A stretch of 64,000 nucleotides of DNA from Bidens hawaiensis (Eukaryota; Streptophyta; Magnoliopsida; Asterales; Asteraceae). How positions within the stretch are numbered: the first letter of the stretch is position 1; each line of letters begins with the position of its first letter. The stretch is taken from positions 62,001 through 126,000 of the forward strand of contig JAIQDT010006492.1 in the NCBI GenBank assembly GCA_021521415.1, given 5' to 3'. Below the pieces are notes generated by a model. It did no database searches. It was not told the DNA's origin and saw only the letters and a list, made by a program, of their open reading frames with translations. The position numbers and the translations under genes are program-made. Of the stretch, positions 23,430-35,415 are shown in pieces.

Positions 23430-24528
23430 TAAAATGTGTAAGTATGTAGGTAACTTATAATAACATTGCCTTGAGAAGTAAAGGGAATCGTGTCATGAGG
23501 ATCAAAAGTAAAAGTTTATAAGATGAGTGGGGTACATAGCGTAAATAGTAATTAAATGATGTAGTCAATATGATTAATGTGTGATGACTACATGAGGAGT
23601 TAAGTTAGTTTAAAATTTGGATTATTATTTGATTAAGTTTACAATAAACTAACGAAATATAAATTGTGGATGTTGGCCTCCCATGAGCTTTCCATGGCAA
23701 TTTGAATGGCCCAACGAACTAACGAAAAACAACTGAGTTGGACAGCCCATGAGCGTTACATGGAAATTTGACTGTCCCAACTAAATAACGAATTAACAAT
23801 GCAATGAAATCTGTCGGCCCAATGAGCGTTACACGATGTTTTAACCGACCAAACTAAATAACGAACTATCGACAGAAATATGGGTGGTCGGAGAATCTTG
23901 TGAATCACCATGTTGATTACTCCAACAAAATACGAAAACAAGTTAAGAAATAGATAGTAGGAGTGCCCATGGGTTCCATGGATTTTTCACCCAACTAACC
24001 ATTTAAATAACATAACACAATAATCGGGAAAACCGAGTTTAGCCACGAATCACCGTGAATTCGGTTAAAATTAACCTAAGGTGTCGGTCATATGGCATTT
24101 ATGGGTCTCGCTCGGGTCCATAAGGTTGAGTAATGTGGTCAGGTTATCACCCAGGTAAGGAATAGCGTCTTACCTTTGGTTCTTGGAACCGTTTTGCCAG
24201 TGCCTAACTCACAGTTTCTCTTCCCCTTTCATTTATCATAGGGACATGCCACATAACCTAGCCTTAAGGTTTACGAGTGAAAACAACAGGTGGGAATTCT
24301 TATGGAATTTCCCGAAAATAAAAAGCAATCTAATTTTTGAAAAGTTTTCTTTGAATGTTGAGTCATAGCCTCAGAGTTTGTGTGTGTGTGCATAACAATA
24401 AATAATATGTAATTATCCAATAAAGCTGTAAGCAATCTAATTTGAACACATAAAGGTAAACAGATAGCACGTATAGGGCTCCTAAACATGTGTCTACGAT
24501 GGTTTCTAACAACCTATCTTAAACCTTC
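23430..24528. other. 5' untranslated leader of the nested retrotransposon
   Basis: No coding sequence is visible between the primer-binding site and the gag remnant. It contains three diverged repeats of a unit with GCCCATGAGCGTTACATGG (near 23685, 23745 and 23815). Confidence 0.5.
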
Positions 24529-24541
24529 GGCTCTGATACCA
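24529..24541 (-). other. Primer-binding site (initiator-Met tRNA type)
   Basis: On the minus strand TGGTATCAGAGCC follows the 5' LTR after three bases. TGGTATCAGAGC is the usual plant Ty3/gypsy and copia site complementary to the 3' end of initiator tRNA-Met. It fixes the orientation of the element. Confidence 0.9.
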
Positions 24542-24544
24542 ATC

Positions 24545-26572
24545 TGTCACACCCCAACCTACGGCGGAAATGTCGGGGCGCGAACTGATTGTCACATCTC
24601 TCAAGGTTACTATCATGCACAATATATGTTTCAATATTTATTTAATAATTTCAAATAAAACAAATTTCCATTACAATATTCAAACAAACAACAAATATAT
24701 CAAACAAATATAAATCATAGATAATATTTTCTCGTTAATATTTTCTTCTAGCATACATCCTTACGTGATCTTCTAATTACTTCACATCACACGAAAACCT
24801 GCATATGCGTTGAAAATAAAGTAGTTTTATCAACACAAGGTTGAGTGGGCAACACACCAGTTTGAATGTACATATAGTAGTATAGTATAAAAATAACTAG
24901 TGCAATAAGTCATATGAGAATAACAAATTAACCAAATAAGCAAGTATAACTGAGATGTCGAGAAGCACAAAGGCTATAACGACTGGCATGATCATACTAG
25001 ACTGAGATTATGTTGGACCTCTCCGAATGCGGAAGCATACAAAGCAAATAAGCACATAAACAAGTAAGGTATAAGTTGTTAACACATAAGACAAAGTTGC
25101 AGTTTTGAGTATAAGTATATATGAGAAATACATTTACGCATATGTCCCCAAAACGTGGAAAACCAAGTAAAATACGGGAATGTGGTACTCACCTCGATAG
25201 AAGAACAAAGGATGATTAAGAAAATGAGAAGACGTAACAAGGTCACACGCGAACGTTAATTCCTAATGAGAAACGAGAGCAAACGAATACGCTTAAGTAA
25301 AGTACAAGATTTATTACGACGACTAGATAAACAATATTAAATTAACATAATAATATATATATATAAGAATTTATTATATAAAATAATTAGTTACATTAAT
25401 AAAACATATCTTGAAAAATATTACTTTTAACTTTTATAAATATAAGTAATATATAGTTTACTTGATTTTATATTTATAAAGTTTTTAAATTATTATATAC
25501 TTTTATATATATATATTTATATATACACACACACACACACGAAAACAAAAACGAAAGCGAAAACGAGAGTTAAACGGGTATTACAAAGCATGTTTTTATT
25601 ATAATAAACTTTATTAGTTATTATTATTAATATTAAGATAAAATGTTTAAAACAAAAATAAAACAGAAAAAACCAAACAAAACTGGGTGACAGGGAGTCG
25701 AACCCGCGACCTCTGCCCCCACATACGCATATGTTAACCTGCTGGCCCAAGGGCGGCATGCAACATATGATCAGTTCGTTTATATATAACATACACAGGT
25801 TCTGACCAAGAACCCTAGAAATTCAAATTAATAAATCTGTTTACAATTAAACAAAACAAGTTTAAGGCTATTGATCTACATGTAATCGCGATCATAACCA
25901 TATATGAAATTACCTGAAACGATGATTATAAGAGGTTCAATTGAGCATGAATAGGGCCGTCGATGGAGGGTGAAGTACAGTCAATCAAACAGCTAAGAAT
26001 ATCAAATTAAGTATAGGGGAAGTGTTGGCGCCGATGTAAGGATGACGAGGACGGGTTTAATTGCATTATAACATCTCGTTTATAAAGAATTGAAATTAGG
26101 GTTTTTATTCGGTTTGATTATTAAGGAAAAAAATCAATATTGATATAATTAACATACTAGTAACGTCGGTTAAGCCGAGAATATCATAAGAAAAATAATT
26201 ACAAGATCAGTTATCAATATAACGCGAAAATTGTGGTCCAAGACTTAACAAAATGATAATCGGGTTTGAAAAATGGATAATGGTTTAAGTTTGGGTCTTG
26301 ATAACCCGTTTAAGGTATATGGGTTATAACAAAATTGCAGTTTAGTCCTTTGGGGTTTAAGGTGGAAATAAAATTGGGTAAGAGTTTAAGTTTGGGTTAA
26401 ATTTGCATATAAATCAAAGTAGTTATATTGATATTAATTAAATATGATAAACAATATTAATAAAATAATATTAACTTGAATAACGTGGTACGTTTATCGA
26501 TAAAATTTCTCGAACGTAAAATGAGTCGGGTGAATAAATAAAAATATTATTTTGGAAAACCGAGTTGTTACA
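24545..26572 (-). repeat. 5' LTR of the nested retrotransposon
   Basis: The ends match those of 19784-21804 (TGTAACAACTCGG...GGGGTGTGACA). The differences seen are mainly in AT and CA runs near 25355 and 25505-25540. It carries the same tRNA-like segment at ~25683-25752. Confidence 0.9.
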
Positions 26573-26655
26573 GTCTCCCCTACTTTAGGGAATTTCGTCC
26601 CGAAATTAAAGAATACTATAACAACACATTAAATTTTAGAGAAAAATAAGATTTT
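26573..26655 (-). repeat. Orphan polypurine tract and internal tail outside the 5' LTR
   Basis: These ~83 bp match 21805-21889, the internal sequence next to the 3' LTR, almost base for base, yet they lie outside the 5' LTR. After ~26655 the match stops and MULE sequence resumes. The LTR at 24545-26572 was therefore once also the 3' LTR of a second internal region, meaning a tandem LTR-internal-LTR-internal array or an unequal recombination. Confidence 0.8.
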
Positions 26656-26734
26656 AAAATATAAACCATATTAAACAAGTTCAAAATACTAAACCAACTT
26701 ATCTAAACAGAAACCATAATCAAAACCATATTAA

Positions 26735-28914
26735 GCTGCCATTTTTCCCCTTCTTCTTAAGTGGGCCTTTGCAGGTCCTCACATTATGGCCAGTGCTTTA
26801 ACACCTGCCACATGCTCCCAAGGTGTTCTTTCTTGTCAATTTTTCTGTTGTTGGTGCATCATCCTTTTCCACAGCTGACCTCTTTCTTTCCTTCATAGGT
26901 CTAGCTGTCATTGTGTGATGCTTGGGGGCTACAATGGTTGTAGAAGCCTCACATTTTGTCCACATAGGCATCCCATTTATTGGATTAATTTTGAATGAGT
27001 AAACCAGCTTCCACCTATCCATTGTATGCACCGGGTGAACCCAACTTTCTAATGCCCCCCACTCTTTCTCCATTAGCATCCATGACCCAAAGTGCAGCCA
27101 CAACATGTCTGCATGGCAAACCTGTAAAGAGTATATTAAGTATTTTGCGCATATAATTAAGAGTATATATCAAGCATTTTTCCCTGTGCAGACATACCTG
27201 TAATTTCCCAGCCCCTGCAACTACAAGTCCTCAATGCCAAATTTACAACTCTTGGATGAGTGGGTTTACTACTCAACTCATATAGATCCCCTCCATTTCA
27301 CTGCACATGGTAGTGATTTGCCTGATTTTGTTCTCTTCAATTTGTTCTAACATTTGTTCAGAGAAAAAAGTTGATGTACAAGCATAAATGTGTCTTGATT
27401 GAATGCATGTGTGGTTGGTATTCAATGTTTTAACCACCCAAGATTGAGAATCTTTTTCTTTGGAAAGTAACATCACCCATGGATATTGATATTCATTAGG
27501 ATTTGTCCTTTTCCCCCTCCCACCAACATTACTTTCTGCTCCTGTCCCCCCTCCACCCTTAGGTTTTCCTTTTTTCATAACAGCCCCTTGCTTTTAGAAT
27601 TTTTACCACTTGCACCTTTGTCTTTGGTTTTCTTCCCTTTAGAAGCATGCACCCCACCATCATCAACTTCAAAATCTGGCTTAGAACCAGTACAAACTGC
27701 CCTAACCCTAATGTGATCATCTTTTGTGATTTTAACTAACCTTGTTTCAACTGCATGTTTTCTAATAAGCTTCTTGGCCTCCTCCTTTGTTCCAAAAATC
27801 CGACCTAGGTAAAAGTTTGCCATGTTTTCATTTGATCTTCTTATACCATGTAAAATGTGTTTCCTTGAGCTTGTTTCATTCTCATCTGACTCTGACCCAC
27901 TTAGAAACTTGTCATTGTCTATTACATCCTCCCCCGAATCCATTTTCTGTTCATTTTTAAAGTCAAACCCATCCTCTACATCTTAATCAACATTCATCCT
28001 ATAATCACTCATGTTAACTTCAGGGTCTGTCATATTATTTTCAGGATCCATAATATAATCATCATCACACTCATCCTCTGCCACCACCCCCTCATCTAAA
28101 TCAGCAGCATGATCACCATCACCTATATCCTTACTGCCACCACCCCCTCATCTAAATCAGCAGCATGATCACTATCACTACCTGCATTCTCACTTTCAAC
28201 TCCAGCTTCAACAACTATGTCCTCACTGACACCACCCCCCTCTGCCAAATCACCTAAATTCTCATTTTCAACTCCAACTTCAACACCTATATCATCATGC
28301 ACATCCCCACTATATTCCCCAGTCCCACTAGATTGACCTACATTCTCATCTAACTTTAATTTTAAGGGCACAAGAGCATATTGTCCAGGTTCATTAATCT
28401 CTTCAATAGTAACAGTCTTAGTTGGTGAGGTAAAAAGAGCTTTTATGTTATTTATCGCATGACTGGTATAAACATGGATGAGCTTATGCTCTTCCACATG
28501 TTTAGCCAAGTTCAGACAATCCTGGTCACAACTTAGGTGTTCAAGACCATTGTCTAAGTTCCTTTCAGGATGCAAGAACTGGTAATACATTGGAATTTTC
28601 ACACTATAGCCTAACATATCCAACATTATATCAAGCTCATAAATTGAAAACTTGTCTATGTCGATTAAGTCCACAAATGTTGTCTTACCTCCAACATAGG
28701 TACGGTTTGGAGGTAATGTTAACCTACCACCAGAATGCAGGCATATGCTAAAATTACTTGGATATAAAGCTGAAAAAAAACAATTTTGAGAAGTTAATCA
28801 GCAAGTTCATAAACTAGGGTTAGATATCAAAATTGGATATGAAACATTACCATATACTTGGTCGAGGTCCACATCTTCAAATGCTTCATGTATGTACCAG
28901 CCTGAATCACCCAT
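26735..28914 (-). pseudogene. MuDR-type (MULE) transposase, core-deleted and frameshifted
   Basis: Exon 1 runs 28914-28851 (MGDSGWYIHEAFEDVDLDQVY). An intron with GT/AG ends leads to exon 2 at 28769, giving YPSNFSICLHSGGR...YVGGKTTFVDLIDIDKFS, the usual MULE N-terminal domain. An acidic repetitive linker follows (28300-27960, with stops at ~28122 and ~27984). Next is the Mutator DNA-binding region: FYLGRIFGTKEEAKKLIRKHAV (~27830-27765), then PWVMLLSKEKDSQSWVVKT and LNTNHTCIQSR (~27490-27385). The DDE catalytic core is missing: IRQITTMCSEMEGIY joins directly to ELSSKPTHPRVVNL (~27270). A SWIM zinc finger CSCRGWEITG...LPCRH follows, split by an intron (~27203-27122), then a C-terminal knuckle CGRC-stop-STGHNVRTC (~26780). 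It cannot be catalytic but could still bind DNA. Confidence 0.85.
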
Positions 28915-28995
28915 TACCGTATGCTTGGTCGACGATCAATAGTTTGGTGGTTAAACCCTAAATTACAGAAGACGAAGGACAGTGAGAGTGGAATT

Positions 28996-29248
28996 GGGAA
29001 CGATCGGGGGTGGAATTGGGTTTTTAATGAGGGGGGGGGGGGGAATCATAAAGGACTTGAAATGATGGAAATACCCCCACGTGAGAAGCACGTGACATTA
29101 CTTAACGGGATTTTTTAATTGGGTTAGACCAAAAGGACAAAAAGTGTTACTTTTTAAAACGTAAAGGATAATAAACATCAATTTGAAAGATAAAGGACCA
29201 CCAGTGAAATTTGAGGTAAACATAAAGGACAATTTCTGTAATTCTGTC
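28996..29248 (-). repeat. MULE right terminal inverted repeat
   Basis: It is the inverted partner of 18724-18966 and contains a G-homopolymer at ~29030-29042 absent from the left copy. The transposase start codon lies about 80 bases inside it. Confidence 0.9.
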
Positions 29249-29257
29249 TTACCTTTA

Positions 29258-30456
29258 TACCTTTTTTTGCTTTTGGTTTCTACTTGACACATGTTAATTT
29301 CTTATGGCTTCTCACACTTCAATTCTATTTTTTGTTGTCTTTTGTAGAATAACTCAACCCCAATAGTATATTATCATAATTATTATAATTTGTAAAAGAT
29401 ATATTTGTATATCAAAATTACCAACTGGGTTTTACCGGGATCACCAAGCCAAACTCGCATGCCAGCGTGGATCCCGATCATGTCAACATAGTTGGCCTGA
29501 GTGGGATGGCGGGGCGCGGCATGTTCACGCAGTTAGATAATTTAAGTGTGAAAGTCACCGGTCAGAAAAAAATAATAATTATATACTGAATGTTATTTTT
29601 TGAAACTGTTTCCTTATCCACAACTAAACACAAAAGTTAAAAGGCATTTTATGTAATGTACGGGTAACTAACTTAATTAGATGTAGTTAATGATCAAAAC
29701 TAGTTTGACAAGGGAAAATGACAAAATAAATAAATAAATTTAATAACAATGGGTGGTAGATTGGGTGGTAGAGTGGAAAGAATACGGAAGCTATGTTATT
29801 GTAAATGTTAATGGGTCGGGCCATATACCACTAAAAACTCATGTTATTTATTCGGATTAAACGGATATCGAAATAATCTAAACTATTCGAATTTTTTTGA
29901 TATCCATATCCGAATTATTTATTCGGATTGATCTGATCCGAATGCCAAAATAAGAATTCGGATTAGGTTATTTGGGTTTCGGTTTTCATGAACACCCATA
30001 TCAGGCCCCACTTGAATTGGGCCTCCAAGTTGTAGGTTGGTTATGAGCCGCGGTTCGATAAGAAGCTTTTGAAAACTTAGTGCACCCATGTAAATACGAA
30101 ACAAGATCAATACAAAGTTTCAACGAGCATCAATGGACAATTGTCCAAGTTAGAACAAAAATATACTAAATGTTGAAAATGACTTTAAGTTATTTGAAAA
30201 GACTAATGTATTTTTGATTAGTTGTTTGTTTTTTAAGAATAAAAATTAAAAAGGCCTAACTTTTTTTTTGTCGTTCTATGCCTCCAAAAGTGCTTATATG
30301 AAATATATTTTATAATATGTGTATGATACACATTTACATGAACATATATAAAACAATATAGTAAGTTTCTTATAGGGTTATGTGAAAAGTTTTGTAACTA
30401 CGAGATTCAAGTAGACACAAAGCGTTATGTTTGGCTACAATTACGTATTTGCCATG
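29258..30456. other. Intergenic DNA; right tip of the interrupted fold-back element, then nothing recognised
   Basis: The first ~140 bp continue the right arm of the 17.6-18.7 kb fold-back element. Beyond that I see no gene or element ends. Confidence 0.4.
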
Positions 30457-30464
30457 ATTTAGTA

Positions 30465-31072
30465 TAGGGCTGTCTCCGAAAAAAAAAAAAAAATTAGACG
30501 AATCAAAAATATTAAGTATAATATTGGCAAATCAAACAAACAAAAACTACTTTAAAGAAACCCAAAATCTCAAGAGATTCATGAAATTCATCATGGAATT
30601 GAAAAGACTTACAAGTTTAAATAAATGTATTGTCAAAAACTCTTATTAAACAAAACACGAAACACTTTCTTCGAAAAAAATTTATAATAAATAATAGAAA
30701 TCTACAAACAATAGGTTAGTTTTGGAAGAAAATGTATGAACTAGTCCAACTCAACGAACACAACTTTTATCAACAATTTAACTTCTAGAATTAAGAAGAA
30801 AGTAGAAGTACAAATCATACATTTTAGAATTCACATACTAAAAATAGGCCATTTCGTAGTATTCACGGTTTTTTTGCTAGCAAATGTATAATAAAAAAGT
30901 AAATCCTTTTGGGCTTATTCACATTTTTTCTATTTTTTGGGCCTGGATGTATAATGTAAATTAAACTACTTGGGTTAACATATCTATAACAAATAGTTGA
31001 AACCTTTTTGGCCCCTTACATTTTTGGGCCTCGTGCAATTGCATGGGCTTCACGGCCTAAAAACCGGCCCTG
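30465..31072. mobile_element. hAT-like non-autonomous transposon (608 bp) with ATTTAGTA target duplication
   Basis: Short imperfect ends (left TAGGGCTG, right complement CAGGGCCGG) are flanked by a perfect 8-bp direct repeat ATTTAGTA at 30457-30464 and 31073-31080. An 8-bp duplication and (C/T)AGGGC ends fit hAT elements. An A-homopolymer follows the left end (~30479). No transposase is encoded. Confidence 0.75.
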
Positions 31073-31080
31073 ATTTAGTA

Positions 31081-32575
31081 CATATGTATTATTTTTAAAA
31101 TTATCATATTTAAAACAATATTTATTCGACTGATAAAACCGGACAATGTGTTGCAGCAGCGAGTTGGCGCGTATTCAATGGGTAATGGTTACATTAGTAT
31201 ATGTACCTTAATAAAACCTAAAATATAAATTTGTTGAACAAACATATAAAAAGATTAACATACGAAAAAAATTAAAATATTTAAAACGATGTTAATTCGA
31301 TCGGTAAAAATCAGACGTTAAAATCCGAGTGTTGAAGCTTGGGCATCGGTAAACCCCAGCATTACGATAGTGAGGTGACACAAATTCTGTTAACTTATTA
31401 ATGAAAGTTAAAATTAGTATCTAACATTGTTATAAAATTAATACCTTAATACCCATACCTGCAACTTTTAAATTTTAGTACCAATCTTGTTACATTAACG
31501 AAACGTCAGAATCTAACTTCGTAGTTGTGTAAAAAAATATGACTACTATTAATATGTGATTCATTTTTATTAACCTGAGATTTGAAATAAAAAAAAACTT
31601 AATCACATTAAAAATATTAAAATTTGAAGTCAAAATATAAAATCATATATATGTTTGAAAAATGGACATATTTACAAGTTTATTCATACTCAAAGTTTTA
31701 TCAAGATATTCCGTCATTTATTATTTAAAGTTTTAAATCATATTAAACAGTTCAATATTCGGATAATAATTTGAAATTTTACATAATACATCCTAGGCGG
31801 AATATTTTGATTGAAATCTATTAAATATAATTTCATAAATATTTATATTATTCATATTCAAGCTGAGTGAAGAAAATGGTGTCTTATAGTGAAAGACACT
31901 TTGATATATGATGCATTGATGCGACCAACCTAAAGGACATTTAGACACGATTATATTTAAACTTTTATGTACATAAAGTAAATATTGTAAGAGAAATGTT
32001 ATTTTATGACACTTAACAATTTTAAAAGTTAATAATAGAGATAATCATGCTGAGAAAGAATTAAAATAGGATGCAAATACATTATATGACTTTCTAATTT
32101 TAAAAATTTAATAGTTACGTACTAATTGCTAAAAGAACCATTTAGTAATCTAAATTTATTTTAAACATGACATAATTCAATAATAGCTATTTAATCTAAA
32201 TTCGTTGTCCTTAATTTGTCAACCATGTTATTAATAACTGTTATAGAAATTCAAACGATTTATAAGTAGTTGAAAATATTAGAATGAACATGGTGGTGAT
32301 AGGTGTGACAAAATCTGAGACGGATACGTACTTTAGAAAGATGTGGAATTTAGAAAAAAGCAAGAGACCATGTTTCCCCTGGTTACATATTTATCAAGAT
32401 AGAAGATTTGTAAGGATGTTTAGAAAGATATTTTCTTTAAAATGTTGATCAGTTCTTCATGTAAGTAATAGAAAATATAAATAAAAATAAATTAATGAAC
32501 CTGTTATAACATAAAAAGTGGTAATCGCAGCAGAGTATGATATAGTCGACATGTTTGTCATCTTGATCGAGTTTC
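31081..32575. other. AT-rich intergenic DNA, nothing recognised
   Basis: No open frame above noise, no inverted ends and no tandem array were seen. Confidence 0.4.
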
Positions 32576-32885
32576 CCTTTAAGATGTATAGTTAAGGATG
32601 GTGCTAAGGTTCTTGAGAGGAACCCGGTTTAAAAGAGAGTAGGCACACGAAATTGTTATGTGTGTATGATTAGGTTATGAAGTTAATATTTATCTCCCTT
32701 TATATACACTCAAGGGGAAATCATTTATTAGTTAATTAAAGGTAATATAGTCCATTAATAATTACCAAACTAATATATAATGAGGTATAATTAATATTTT
32801 GATTTAATATTATATAAATTATGATTATTGTCATGTAAATAAATACACATATATTATATATATTCTTACATTCTCCCACTTGACC
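32576..32885 (-). repeat. Possible edge of a minus-strand LTR retrotransposon
   Basis: On the minus strand CAAGTGGGAGAATGTAAG at 32882-32865 looks like a polypurine tract followed by TGTAAG, a common copia-type LTR start. The sequence to the left could be the LTR. Its far end and the rest of the element are not identifiable, so this is tentative. Confidence 0.25.
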
Positions 32886-33378
32886 GAATAATAATTTATT
32901 ATGACTATTAGATAAGCCTGATCATAAGTTAACACTCATTTTAGCTTTAAATTTAAACTGGAGCAGAGAAATACAATCATTGAATTAAACATCAGCTCAA
33001 GACCCTCATTAATCATACTGCAACCCTTATTTAAAAAATAAGTAGTTATGATCAAAATTTTCAAGTAAGCCCTTCAAACGTTTGATTTGTATAATACTTT
33101 GTCTATATTTCATTATGCATGCAGAACATATTAAGAGACATACAAATCAAAACTGATGAGGAAAATTAATAGTTAATCATTCATATTTCATAATACGATA
33201 TGCAACTGTACATGGTCATCAATAAATCCCTCATGATTATAACCGCTTTCATAATACTTATGCAATTGTACATAAATGTATTTGATATGAAAATTTAGAT
33301 TCCTCAATTCGTTCATAAACGAATAATTAATTTCATATCAAAATTTAATGCAACACATCTCAAATTGTTACTTTTTAA
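32886..33378. other. AT-rich DNA, possibly internal to the tentative LTR element
   Basis: No gag/pol motif is visible in any frame. Confidence 0.3.
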
Positions 33379-33684
33379 GAGCATTCTCATCTTATCCCCC
33401 ATAATTATGTGCGAGGAGTTTGCAAATTACAGGGTGAGGTTGTGAGTGATTATGAATGTAAATTATAGGGTGGAGAGAGAAATGTAGTGATTTTTTGTAA
33501 ATTTGGGGAACATTGTTTGCCCCTATTTATTTTTTAATATTTGTTAGACTGGTTGTGAGTAGAGGAGAGAGAAAACTGTAATGATAAATGTGTAAAAAAT
33601 TTTATTTAATTGAACAGAAGAGAGAAATATAATGTTTTTAGTGTAATTATAGAGATAGAGATGGAGAGTGGGATGAGAATGCTC
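33379..33684. mobile_element. Tourist-like (PIF/Harbinger) MITE, 306 bp
   Basis: A perfect 13-bp inverted repeat GAGCATTCTCATC lies at both ends (the right copy as its complement), flanked by TAA at 33376-33378 and 33685-33687. Small size, TAA duplication and GAGCATTCTC ends fit Tourist-type MITEs. Confidence 0.75.
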
Positions 33685-33687
33685 TAA

Positions 33688-34427
33688 GAAAACATGGTAG
33701 CTGACTTTATCACAATAAGTTTTCAATATATAATTTATATAGAGTTTAATAAAACTTATGAGTCAACTAATAAATATTCAACAACATTTATTGACAACAA
33801 CGTTGTAATTAATCAACATACTATGTCGTTATGACTTAGGTTGTTGTTATCAGTTCATTATGACTCATCCTTGAGATAGATTTATCTACTGTCCTAGAAT
33901 ATATCCCGAAAATTACATTTTCTTATCTCTGAATATGACAAAGTTTAGAGAAATCTACCGGTTTGAATTCTCACTTCTTCTTTTAAATTATAGTCTTCTG
34001 TTTCTTTTAAATATATTTTAATACACTTTTAGATGCTTCATATTAATCTAGACAAATCTAGTGTGTTGCAATTTTGAATAATATCTGAACGAGTATATAC
34101 TTGAATTTATATAAGGCTTCTACTTAATGAAGCATAAGGAAATAATCTATGTGATCTTATTATCCTCTAAAGCAGAAAGGTATTGTTTGTTACATGTGTA
34201 AGGAATATCTCTGAGATCTATATTATCAAAGTATGTGTGAACAATGCTTTGACTTATGTAGCATAAACTTGTAGAAAAATGTCATCTATAAAAGGACAAG
34301 TTTGTTTTTAGTTGCTCTCACTCATCTTGAGGTAGATACATTAATCCACTTGGTTTTTGATGATAATAAATGTATAAAGATTTTATCACATTTTGATGTT
34401 TGCATTAACCCGTATATGAATTTAATT
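33688..34427. other. AT-rich intergenic DNA, nothing recognised
   Basis: No credible coding sequence or element ends are visible. Confidence 0.4.
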
Positions 34428-35160
34428 GTCACACCCACACTTAGGGCCTAGGCGTGTGACCAATAGTTGGTACCTGTTTTGAAAATATATCAGAGTTTTA
34501 GCGGAAGTCTTTAGTTTATAAAATATTGATTTATATTTTGAAACATTAGTTCATTTGTAAAATATAATAAAATATTTGATTTAGTATAAAGCTTCTCGAA
34601 TAATAAAAATTCGAGGGTTTAATTTATAATCCTTGTTTGATTTATAAAACTCGTTTAAATATTATTTAAAATATTTTAATATTTAAATAAAACTGAGTCA
34701 TCTCTACCTTGCGAGCATCTATCTTCTTGGATGGCTATAATTCCTTGCTACCTGTGCTAACTTTATTTCCTGTGACATTGGGGAAAAATACGTCAGCGAT
34801 ATGCTGGTGAATCGTTGACTCTAAAAACATTTTTATAAATATTTCTTTGACTGACAAGATAGTTTTCATGAAACAATCTCAGCAGAAACGTCAATTATTT
34901 CTGGGATTGTGTCACTGCCATACACACACAATTACAGTTCTCCGGGAATTAACACCCTTTGGAGAACTTTTATTATGACCTCTAGTCTGCGACCACGTAG
35001 CCTTGACTGATAGACTAGATTGATTATGTTTGGATCCAGACACATGTGTAATCGGTCTGAGTTGCTTTTATTTTCTATCTTGTATTTTAATAGGGATCAC
35101 GTAATCCCATTAATCTTTATTTGACTGTCTTTGTTTAAGATAAACAACCCGTTTATCTTG
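34428..35160 (-). repeat. 3' portion of a chromovirus-type LTR (truncated on its right)
   Basis: On the minus strand it ends GGTCACACGCCTAGGCCCTA...GGGTGTGACA, matching the end of the 2225-4196 LTR. Other shared landmarks are CACCAGCAT...GCTGACGTAT (near 34793) and TGTCTGGATCC (near 35030). The LTR start is not here. Sequence right of ~35160 belongs to the Tat element. The missing 5' part could be 54117-55630, which has the same orientation. Confidence 0.65.
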
Positions 35161-35415
35161 ACTGAAAAAAGGTTTAACGTATTCACCTGTGACCGCCCCC
35201 AAAATGGCAGGTGATAGTGGAACACAGGTGTCATTTTGAAATTCAAACTTTCTGCGAAAACTGTATGATGGGACGGTTTGCCATAAATATTTACCATTTA
35301 GCCCTCGAGATAATCATAACCGCCTATATATGTCATCCTATATTTCTTTTATAATCACATATTCAAGCGACACAACAGGTATCCTTCTTCCCTTTATTCT
35401 TTTTCTTTGATAATA
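35161..35415 (+). promoter_or_regulatory. Putative promoter and leader of the antisense ORF of Tat element A
   Basis: A TATA-like TATATAT lies at 35325-35331, about 90 bp upstream of the antisense ORF's ATG. It follows a GC-richer stretch with an inverted pair (TCACCTGTGA...AACACAGGTGTCA, 35184-35235). This fits independent transcription of the antisense ORF. The exact left edge of element A is uncertain, and no 3' LTR is seen. Confidence 0.4.

Larger units (their letters stand above)
19784..26572 (-). mobile_element. Non-autonomous LTR retrotransposon nested in the MULE (gag remnant only)
   Basis: Two LTRs of 2,021 and 2,028 bp, very similar by eye, flank a 2.7-kb interior. On the minus strand the order is 5' LTR (26572-24545), primer-binding site (24541-24529), gag remnant, polypurine tract (21822-21805), 3' LTR (21804-19784). 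No protease, RT, RNase H or integrase sequence is present, so it depended on a partner element. There is no matching target duplication: the right outer flank instead repeats the inner flank of the left LTR (see the 26573-26655 entry). Similar LTRs suggest a fairly recent origin. Confidence 0.85.
18724..29248. mobile_element. Mutator-like element (MULE) with 9-bp target duplication, containing a nested LTR retrotransposon
   Basis: Terminal inverted repeats of about 245 bp (18724-~18966 and ~28996-29248) start GACATAATTACAG and GACAGAATTACAG. They are flanked by the identical 9-bp sequence TTACCTTTA at 18715-18723 and 29249-29257. A 9-bp duplication with long TIRs defines a Mutator-type element, and the minus-strand MuDR-type transposase remnant inside confirms it. 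Without the nested retrotransposon the MULE would be about 3.7 kb. Two genes read inward from the TIRs: a GRF-zinc-finger gene from the left and the transposase from the right. Confidence 0.92.
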
